A stretch of DNA of 18,543 nt from JACZWZ01 sp036478235 (GTDB lineage: Bacteria > Actinomycetota > Acidimicrobiia > Spongiisociales > UBA11373): contig JAZGDZ010000117.1 of assembly GCA_036478235.1 (NCBI GenBank), forward strand, positions 1-18,543, read 5' to 3'. Positions within the stretch are counted from its first letter, which is position 1; every line of letters begins with the position of its first letter. Below the pieces are notes generated by a model. That model had not been told where the DNA came from. It was given only the letters and a program-made list of their open reading frames with translations, and made no database searches. A program made the position numbers and the translations under genes. Below are positions 13,503 to 18,543 of this stretch, piece after piece.

Positions 13503-14911
13503 GTTGCCGCGGCGTACAACTCGTCGAGAGCGTCCTCGACCCGGGACACGAAGACATCGAGGTCGGGGACTGCATCCCAATCCGCGGCGAACCCCCAATT
13601 GAGCATGCCGTCATACGAGAAGAGTGCCACCCCCAAACCGTGGTTCACCCATAGCGGGACCATGGGAAAGATGCGCTCGAGACGGGACTCGAGCATGTAC
13701 AGAGGTATCTGCGGCCCGGGGACGTTCGTGATCGTCATGTTGAACGGGCGCGCCGTTGCCGCCACCACCCGGGCGGCCAAGGTCAGCACGGTCGACGGGG
13801 TGAACGAGGCGCTCTGGGTCAGCATCGCAGCTCCCAGCGCCTGATCCGTCTCCTTGAGATGCTCCGTCGAGGCCGCGACCGATCTCAGCCGCTCCACCGG
13901 GTCCGGCTCGGCGATGGGAAGATCCAGGAGCCACATGGTCACTTGGTTGCCGAGGTGGTTCGACGCCGCTTCGGCCCTGATCGAGACCGGCACCATCGCC
14001 CGGAAGTCGATGCCCTCGACGGAAAAGTCGCGGTCTTCGAGGAGGAACGACCTGATGGCTCCGGCCACGGCGGCGATGACGACGTCGTTGACGGTGCCGC
14101 CCAGCCCGTTCTTCACCGCCTTGACACCGGCGAGGTCGGTGGTCAGGTGGGCGATGCGCCGATTGGGACCGATCTTGCGGTTCAGCGGCGTTGCCGAGGC
14201 GTTCACGAACCACCCGGATCTGGCGGAATGGGTCATCGCCATGAGGCGATGGCGCAGCTCGTTGCCTAGCTCCCTGGTCTCCTCGCGGAACCGTCGCAGG
14301 CTCTTGACGGCCTCGGCCGGGATCTGCAGTCGTCGCAGCCCCTCGTCGATCAGCAGGTCGGACGGCGATGGAGCGAGACGCGGCTCGAACACGTCCATGT
14401 CGCCGAGGTCGTCGGAAGGAGCCGGGGCCAGCAGCACCCTGAGCAGATCGACGCCGCCGACACCGTCGATCATGCAGTGATGGACCTTGGTCACTAGGGC
14501 GAACCGTCCGTCCTCGAGGCCTTCGATCACGAGCACCTCCCACATTGGCCGCGACCGGTCGAGGCGCTGGCTGAGGAAGCGGCCGCTCATCTCCCGCATC
14601 TGCTCGAACTTCCCCGGACGGGGCAGCGCAACGTGGCGTATGTGATGAGTCAGATCGAAGTGGGCGTCGTCCACCCAAACCGGGTGCCTTTCGATCGGAA
14701 TCCACTGCAATTTCTGGCGATATCGCGGGACGTACTGGAGACGGGCACCGATGAACGTACGCACGGCGTCGATGTCGATCCCGCCGTCGGCGGCGCGCAG
14801 CGAATCGCCCGGCTCGAAGACGAGGGTCGCCCCGACGTGCATCGGGTTGGCAGGCCCCTCCATGATGAGGAAGGTGTTGTCGAGAAAGGAGAGGCGCTCG
14901 TAGTGGGTCAT
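13499..14911 (-). CDS. Wax ester synthase/diacylglycerol acyltransferase (WS/DGAT)
   Basis: WS/DGAT transfers acyl-CoA to fatty alcohols or diacylglycerol, making storage wax esters or triacylglycerols at the inner membrane. The 470 residues match the usual length. The catalytic motif HHxxxDG is intact as HHCMIDG (144-150). Other family marks are ERLSFLDNTFLIMEGPANPM near the N-terminus, NDVVIAAVAGAIRSFL, LGNQVTMWLLDLPI and TNVPGPQIPLYM. ATG 14911 is supported by TACTCT 8 nt upstream on the minus strand. Its stop overlaps the start of the S41-like lipoprotein gene, so the two are probably made together. Actinobacteria often carry several paralogues; substrate preference cannot be read here. 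Confidence 0.95.
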   Translation of the reverse strand: MTHYERLSFLDNTFLIMEGPANPMHVGATLVFEPGDSLRAADGGIDIDAVRTFIGARLQYVPRYRQKLQWIPIERHPVWVDDAHFDLTHHIRHVALPRPGKFEQMREMSGRFLSQRLDRSRPMWEVLVIEGLEDGRFALVTKVHHCMIDGVGGVDLLRVLLAPAPSDDLGDMDVFEPRLAPSPSDLLIDEGLRRLQIPAEAVKSLRRFREETRELGNELRHRLMAMTHSARSGWFVNASATPLNRKIGPNRRIAHLTTDLAGVKAVKNGLGGTVNDVVIAAVAGAIRSFLLEDRDFSVEGIDFRAMVPVSIRAEAASNHLGNQVTMWLLDLPIAEPDPVERLRSVAASTEHLKETDQALGAAMLTQSASFTPSTVLTLAARVVAATARPFNMTITNVPGPQIPLYMLESRLERIFPMVPLWVNHGLGVALFSYDGMLNWGFAADWDAVPDLDVFVSRVEDALDELYAAAT

Positions 14912-14919
14912 GCGAGACG

Positions 14920-14925
14920 AGAGTA
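14920..14925 (-). promoter_or_regulatory. -10 box TACTCT of the WS/DGAT operon
   Basis: TACTCT (minus strand) is 8 nt from ATG 14911 with no Shine-Dalgarno: a leaderless candidate driving WS/DGAT and the coupled lipoprotein. Just upstream, 14936-14949 holds two GTAGGTC heptamers in tandem. Confidence 0.55.
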
Positions 14926-14973
14926 CGCGTTCCCAGTAGGTCGTAGGTCAAATGGCCAAGAGCGGCGAGTCCG

Positions 14974-15912
14974 CTAGACAGAGACCGCCACGAAGACCAC
15001 GAAGACCATCAGCAAGACTGCCCCCTCCCAGCGCTCGACGCGCCCGGTGAGGCTGGCGGCGCCGGCGACAACACCGGCGCCTGCCATAAGTACCAACGCA
15101 CCGTGGAAGGTGACGTCGACGACGCCGGGGCCGATCAGTCCGGCGAGCCCGGCGACCGCCAGCGTGTTGAACAGGTTCGAGCCAAGCACGTTTCCCAGCA
15201 CGAGGTCCGTCTGCCCGCGCCGGGCGGCCGCCAGAGCAGTCGCCAGCTCGGGAAGCGAAGTCCCGATCGAGACGATGACCAGCCCGACGAATGCGCTCGA
15301 AATCTCCAAGTCGTCCGCCAGGCCAGTGGCACCCCGCACCAGCAAGTCTGCCCCGACGAGCGTCACCGAGAGCGTCGCCAGGGCGACGAGCCACTCACGG
15401 CCCACCGAGCCGACCCACTCCTCGAACTCGGTCGCAACCACCGGGACCGTTCCCGCCCTGACGTCTGACTTGCCCCAGAAGATGAGCAGCACCGCGGCGA
15501 CGACCATGCCGACCATCAGGCCGGTCGCCTCGAGTCGTCCCAGCTCGAGATTCCACAGCAGCAGGGCGAACACACCGAGCGAGACGAACATCAGAGCCCC
15601 CTCGCGCCGGATGGTCCGCAGCCTGGAGGCGATCGGCATCACCAGAGCCGTCGAGCCGAGAACAAGGGTCATGTTCGCCGTGTTGGAACCGACGACGTTC
15701 CCCAGAGCGAGATCGATCTCGCCCCGCCCCGCTGCCAGAACCGATACCAGCAGCTCCGGGGCCGAGGTGCCGAGCCCGATCACGAGCGCCCCGATGAGAA
15801 TGGGCGAGAGCCCGAGCGCGGCCGAGATCCGGGACGCCGAGACCACGAACCGGTCGGCCGCAAGCGTGAGCAAGGCGAGACCGCCCACCAGAAGGGAGAG
15901 GGAGAGGACCAT
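14974..15912 (-). CDS. CaCA-family Na+(or H+)/Ca2+ antiporter, YrbG type
   Basis: This integral membrane antiporter exchanges Ca2+ or a related cation against Na+ or H+. The 312-residue product has about ten transmembrane helices in two inverted halves. Alpha-repeat 1 is GLGTSAPELLVS (46-57) with GNVVGSNTAN (71-80). Alpha-repeat 2 is SIGTSLPELATA (215-226) with GNVLGSNLFN (240-249). Glu53 and Glu222 are the expected ion ligands, and both are present. I choose ATG 15912 because the protein then starts directly in helix 1 and TACGAT lies 9 nt upstream; an earlier start at 15987 would add soluble sequence and overlap the divergent MBL gene. It is monocistronic or reads toward WS/DGAT, 62 nt away. 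Confidence 0.93.
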   Translation of the reverse strand: MVLSLSLLVGGLALLTLAADRFVVSASRISAALGLSPILIGALVIGLGTSAPELLVSVLAAGRGEIDLALGNVVGSNTANMTLVLGSTALVMPIASRLRTIRREGALMFVSLGVFALLLWNLELGRLEATGLMVGMVVAAVLLIFWGKSDVRAGTVPVVATEFEEWVGSVGREWLVALATLSVTLVGADLLVRGATGLADDLEISSAFVGLVIVSIGTSLPELATALAAARRGQTDLVLGNVLGSNLFNTLAVAGLAGLIGPGVVDVTFHGALVLMAGAGVVAGAASLTGRVERWEGAVLLMVFVVFVAVSV

Positions 15913-15921
15913 CGACCGCCG

Positions 15922-15963
15922 ATCGTACCCGGCAGACGGGGGCCCTCCGACAACCGATACCCT
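15922..15963. promoter_or_regulatory. Divergent leaderless promoter pair
   Basis: In a 57-nt divergent gap, minus-strand TACGAT (15922-15927) lies 9 nt from the antiporter ATG, and plus-strand TACCCT (15958-15963) lies 6 nt from the MBL ATG. The two -10 boxes are only 30 bp apart, so the promoters must overlap upstream and could compete. Confidence 0.5.
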
Positions 15964-15969
15964 TGCCTC

Positions 15970-16767
15970 ATGACCTGGACCGAACACGGAGAAGGCGTCT
16001 TCTCCCGGCGGTACAAATCACTCGACCTCAACATCGGCGCCGTGATCTGCGACGGCGGGACACTGATCATCGACACCAGGGCACACCACGAACAGGCCCG
16101 TGACCTGATCCGGGACCTGCGAGAGATCACCGATCTGGAGGTGAAGTGGGTGGTCAACACCCACCACCACTGGGACCACACATTCGGCAACGGTGAGTTC
16201 TTCGAAGCCGCCATCTGGGGTCACGAGCGTTGCACCACGGCGTTGGCCGATCACGGCCACGAGATGCGAGAGAAGGTCAAACGGCTCGCTCCGGAACACG
16301 CCGACCAGCTGGACGAGGTTCTGATCCTGCCCCCTCAGCACACCGTGAACGACTCCACGACCGAGACGTTCGGAGGACGTGCGATAGAGCTCCGCCACCT
16401 CGGGAGGGGCCACACCGACAACGACCTCGTGGTTCTCATTTCCGGGGTCGTGTTCGCCGGAGACCTCGTCGAGGAGGGGGCGCCACCCTCGTACGGCGAT
16501 GCTTTCACGCTCGAGTGGCCCGACACGGTGGCCCGCCTGCTCGATCTCGTGGACGGTCCCGTCGTGCCCGGCCACGGAGCGACGGTTGATGCCGACTTCG
16601 TGGGAGCCCAAAGGGACGATCTGGCCGAAGTCGCCCGCCTCGCCAGGGAGCGGCACGCCGACGGCATGACCTGGGAGCAGGCCGCCACCGCCGGAGGACC
16701 CTTTCCCGCCGACTCGCTCAACCAGGCCTTTCGGCGTGCCTGGGCCCAGATCGGAACGGCGTCGTGA
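15970..16767 (+). CDS. MBL-fold metallo-hydrolase
   Basis: The 265-residue metallo-beta-lactamase-fold hydrolase has a complete dinuclear metal site: THHHWDH (His65, His67, Asp69, His70), His148 in RGHTDND, Asp165 in FAGD and His202 in PGHG. The layout suits the broad glyoxalase II/quinoprotein-relay group; the substrate cannot be assigned. The C-terminal part (about 210-260) is helical (QRDDLAEVARLARERHADGM), as in MBL proteins that close the site with a helical extension. There is no signal peptide, so it is cytosolic. ATG 15970 has TACCCT 6 nt upstream. The last bases GTGA overlap the start of the alpha/beta hydrolase gene, so the two are co-expressed and may act on one pathway. Confidence 0.9.
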   Translation: MTWTEHGEGVFSRRYKSLDLNIGAVICDGGTLIIDTRAHHEQARDLIRDLREITDLEVKWVVNTHHHWDHTFGNGEFFEAAIWGHERCTTALADHGHEMREKVKRLAPEHADQLDEVLILPPQHTVNDSTTETFGGRAIELRHLGRGHTDNDLVVLISGVVFAGDLVEEGAPPSYGDAFTLEWPDTVARLLDLVDGPVVPGHGATVDADFVGAQRDDLAEVARLARERHADGMTWEQAATAGGPFPADSLNQAFRRAWAQIGTAS

Positions 16768-17651
16768 ACGAGGCTCCGCGCTGGTTCCGTGACGCTCTGA
16801 AGCACGAACCCCGGCAGTCGGTGGTGATGGTGGAGGAGACCGAGATCAACATCCTCGAATGGGGCGAGCGGGGCGCACCGGGCCTCATCCTGGTGCACGG
16901 AGGCGCGGCCCACGCCCGCTGGTGGAGCCACCTCGCCCCGATGTTCACCGAGCACTACCACGTCGCTGCACTCGACCTCAGTGGGCATGGCGACAGCGGG
17001 GACCGTGAGCGCTACTCGCATGCGTTGTGGGCCCAGGAGATCCTGACCGTATGCACAGCAGTCGGGTTCACTCGTCCGCCGGTCATCGTGGGACACTCCC
17101 TCGGCGGGCTCGTCGCCATCCAGACCGCGGCCACCTACGGAGATTCTCTGGCCGGAGCGGTGATCGTCGACTCGCCGGTGCGGCGACCCGACCCCGAATC
17201 CGAGGAGGGGACCCGGGGCCGTGCCTTCCGGGCGCCGGGGACGTACCAGGACCTGGAGACCGCCCTGACCCATTTCCACCTGATCCCGCCGCAGCCCGAC
17301 CCTCCGCCGTGGATCCTCGATCATGTGGCACGCCACTCGCTTCACGAGACCGAACACGGCTGGACGTGGAAGTTCGACGCCAACCTCTTCACTCACACGA
17401 TGGTGCCGATGAACGAGCAACTCGCATCGGTCCGGTGCCGGGTGGCGGTGTTGCGCGGGGAACACAGCGTCGTCGTCCCCCAAGACACGGCCGAATACAT
17501 GTACGAGCTGATGGGACGGGTCTCACCGATGATCACGATCCCCGAGGCCCACCACCACCTTCTGCTCGACCAGCCCCTGTCGTTCGTGACCGCCCTGCGA
17601 ACGCTCCTCGCCGACTGGGAGCACAGCGTGCCGTTCGAGAGAAGGGATTAG
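16764..17651 (+). CDS. Alpha/beta hydrolase
   Basis: The 295-residue protein has the alpha/beta-hydrolase core: LILVHGGAAHARWW (oxyanion region, HGG 45-47), ALDLSGHGDSG, nucleophile Ser112 in GHSLGG, and a histidine cluster (263-265) in PEAHHHLLLDQP that supplies the catalytic His. The acid residue is not certain; LRGEHSVV lies where it would be expected. The Ser nucleophile distinguishes it from the Asp-type haloalkane dehalogenase at the other end of the window. GTG 16764 overlaps the MBL stop by 4 nt (GTGA), so it is translationally coupled. An esterase or C-C hydrolase role is possible; no substrate can be named. It is followed by heptamer family III. Confidence 0.88.
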   Translation: MNEAPRWFRDALKHEPRQSVVMVEETEINILEWGERGAPGLILVHGGAAHARWWSHLAPMFTEHYHVAALDLSGHGDSGDRERYSHALWAQEILTVCTAVGFTRPPVIVGHSLGGLVAIQTAATYGDSLAGAVIVDSPVRRPDPESEEGTRGRAFRAPGTYQDLETALTHFHLIPPQPDPPPWILDHVARHSLHETEHGWTWKFDANLFTHTMVPMNEQLASVRCRVAVLRGEHSVVVPQDTAEYMYELMGRVSPMITIPEAHHHLLLDQPLSFVTALRTLLADWEHSVPFERRD

Positions 17652-17654
17652 GTC

Positions 17655-17717
17655 GGAAGGTGTTAGGTGTTAGACGTTTCTTTCCTAATGCCTGATCCCT
17701 AACGACTAACTCCTATC
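17655..17717. repeat. Two-armed heptamer array, family III (GTTAGNN)
   Basis: Nine units lie in one register: GGAAGGT, GTTAGGT, GTTAGAC, GTTTCTT, then inverted units TCCTAAT, GCCTGAT, CCCTAAC, GACTAAC, TCCTATC. On the opposite strand the latter read ATTAGGA, ATCAGGC, GTTAGGG, GTTAGTC, GATAGGA. The plan is the same as in families I and II with an unrelated core. It fills the convergent gap and overlaps the SRAP stop codon. Confidence 0.75.
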
Positions 17718-18387
17718 TCAGCTCCTCGATGCACTCCGGGTAGTTGTTCGCCACCTTGTTGACCAGGGTGGAGACCGGATACTCGGCCATCTGGGAGGCA
17801 TCGAGCGGGACCAGCATCGAGCGGAGCACTTCGACGTCTTCGAACCCGGGGTCGAGCCAGTCATTCCAGCGATCCTCTGTGAGCACGACCGGCATACGAT
17901 CGTGGATCGGAGACAAGAGCTCGTTCGGCCCGGTGGTGATGACCGTGCACGAAGTGATCCGCTCTCCGTCCTCATTCCGCCACGACGCCCACAATCCAGC
18001 GAGAGTCAGCGGCGACCCGTCCTTGCGAAGCACGTAGTGCGGAAGCTTGCCGCCGGACTCCTTTCGCTCCCACTCGAAGAAACCGTCCACCGGAATGATG
18101 CAGCGGCGGCCGATGAACGACTCCTTGAACGAAGCCTTGGTGTGGACAGTCTCGGCCCGGGCGTTGATCTGACGTGCCCCGATCTTCATATCCTTGGCGA
18201 ACCATGGGATCAGCCCCCAGCGGAAGGTGCCCAGGAGGCGAGCGCCATCGTGCTCGGCGACCGCGTACACCTGATCGGTAGGGGCGACGTTCCACGAGGG
18301 AGCCAACGACTCGGAGAGGGACGGAGCAGCGCCGAGGTGCTCGGCGTACTCGGTCGCATCGTGTGCCTGTACGAAGCGGCCGCACAT
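17713..18387 (-). CDS. SRAP/YedK (HMCES-family) abasic-site shield protein
   Basis: This protein binds abasic sites in single-stranded DNA and forms a covalent thiazolidine DNA-protein link through its N-terminal cysteine. The 224 residues equal the usual length. Cys2 (MCGRFVQ) becomes the reactive N-terminus after Met removal. SWNVAPT (Asn33), ARQINARAET (Asn75), DGFFEW (Glu105) and SPIHDRMPV (His162) are the other site residues, all present. The start must be ATG 18387 because Cys2 is needed; an in-frame ATG at 18408 inside the repeat would bury it. GACACT, a poor TANNNT match, sits 7 nt upstream (18395-18400). It is often SOS-linked in bacteria, but no LexA box is evident here. The gene ends inside heptamer family III and begins next to element C. 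Confidence 0.95.
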   Translation of the reverse strand: MCGRFVQAHDATEYAEHLGAAPSLSESLAPSWNVAPTDQVYAVAEHDGARLLGTFRWGLIPWFAKDMKIGARQINARAETVHTKASFKESFIGRRCIIPVDGFFEWERKESGGKLPHYVLRKDGSPLTLAGLWASWRNEDGERITSCTVITTGPNELLSPIHDRMPVVLTEDRWNDWLDPGFEDVEVLRSMLVPLDASQMAEYPVSTLVNKVANNYPECIEELR

Positions 18388-18400
18388 GGCACTGAGTGTC

Positions 18401-18543
18401 GCAGACATCAGACATCAGACATCAGACATCAGACATCAGACATCAGACATCAGACATCAGACATCAGACATCAGACATCAGACATCAGACATCAGACATC
18501 GAAGAGGATCTCATTCTGAGATCTGAGATCTGAATTCTGAGAT
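18401..18543. repeat. Two-armed heptamer element C (family I), cut by window end
   Basis: GCAGACA and then 13 perfect TCAGACA units (18408-18498) form the left arm. The junction TCGAAGAGGATCTCATTCT (18499-18517) matches element B with one extra base. The right arm starts at 18518 (GAGATCT, GAGATCT, GAATTCT) and runs off the window. It lies just upstream of the SRAP start. The orientation is the same as elements A and B. Confidence 0.92.

Noticed and set aside
18388..18408. Longer SRAP start at 18408
   Set aside because: SRAP needs Cys at position 2; the extra residues come from the heptamer flank.
1..18543. Mobile element, integron or phage origin for the region
   Set aside because: No transposase, integrase or att-like direct repeats; the genes are housekeeping or metabolic with even base composition by eye.

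Overview
The window is high-GC chromosomal DNA that fits an actinobacterium, most likely an uncultured Acidimicrobiia-like lineage. The lineage call is inference from gene content: a bacterial proteasome activator (Bpa) with its C-terminal proteasome-docking tail, a wax ester synthase/diacylglycerol acyltransferase, a DmdC/FadE-type long acyl-CoA dehydrogenase, a PHP-domain PolX and a DDAH. Most start codons have no Shine-Dalgarno but carry a TANNNT -10 box 6-11 nt upstream, the signature of leaderless transcription common in actinobacteria. I see no insertion sequence, phage gene, tRNA, rRNA or CRISPR array.

Layout. 1-108: heptamer array. 112-600 (-): YbaK/EbsC-family protein. 626-881: large two-armed heptamer element in a divergent promoter region. 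907-1782 (+): haloalkane dehalogenase; 1808-3598 (+): acyl-CoA dehydrogenase, then a hairpin terminator. 3708-4463 (-): rhodanese plus CBS-pair protein interrupted by an in-frame TGA inside the rhodanese active-site loop. 4613-5119 (+): cyclophilin peptidyl-prolyl isomerase. 5121-5235: heptamer element. 5236-5697 (-): Bpa. 5698-6054: no protein gene, but inverted repeats and a tandem ~71-nt repeat whose copies each hold a GNRA-capped hairpin. 6055-9993 (-): DDAH, NYN-LOTUS protein, SnoaL-like protein and PolX, transcribed in the order PolX to DDAH. 10121-10676 (+): frameshifted CREST/ceramidase-like membrane protein; 10701-12194 (+): membrane-anchored PQQ-type beta-propeller. 12194-12317: second heptamer family. 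12321-14911 (-): WS/DGAT coupled to an S41-like lipoprotein that has lost its nucleophile. 14974-15912 (-): CaCA cation antiporter. 15970-17651 (+): MBL-fold hydrolase coupled to an alpha/beta hydrolase. 17655-17717: third heptamer family. 17713-18387 (-): SRAP/YedK protein. 18401-18543: third copy of the large heptamer element, cut by the window end.

Gene teamwork. Translationally coupled pairs are WS/DGAT with the S41 lipoprotein (GTGA overlap), MBL hydrolase with alpha/beta hydrolase (GTGA overlap), and SnoaL with NYN-LOTUS (3-nt gap) followed by the overlapping DDAH. Several genes concern DNA and protein upkeep (PolX, SRAP, Bpa, cyclophilin, YbaK-like); others concern lipids and hydrolysis.

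The most unusual feature is a set of intergenic arrays of 7-nt units. Three families with unrelated sequence share one plan: a left arm of heptamers facing a right arm of the same heptamer in inverted orientation, with five positions nearly constant and two variable. Three of the four convergent gene junctions carry one of these arrays, and the fourth carries an ordinary hairpin terminator. This suggests a role at transcript 3' ends, although the largest element also sits in divergent and upstream positions.
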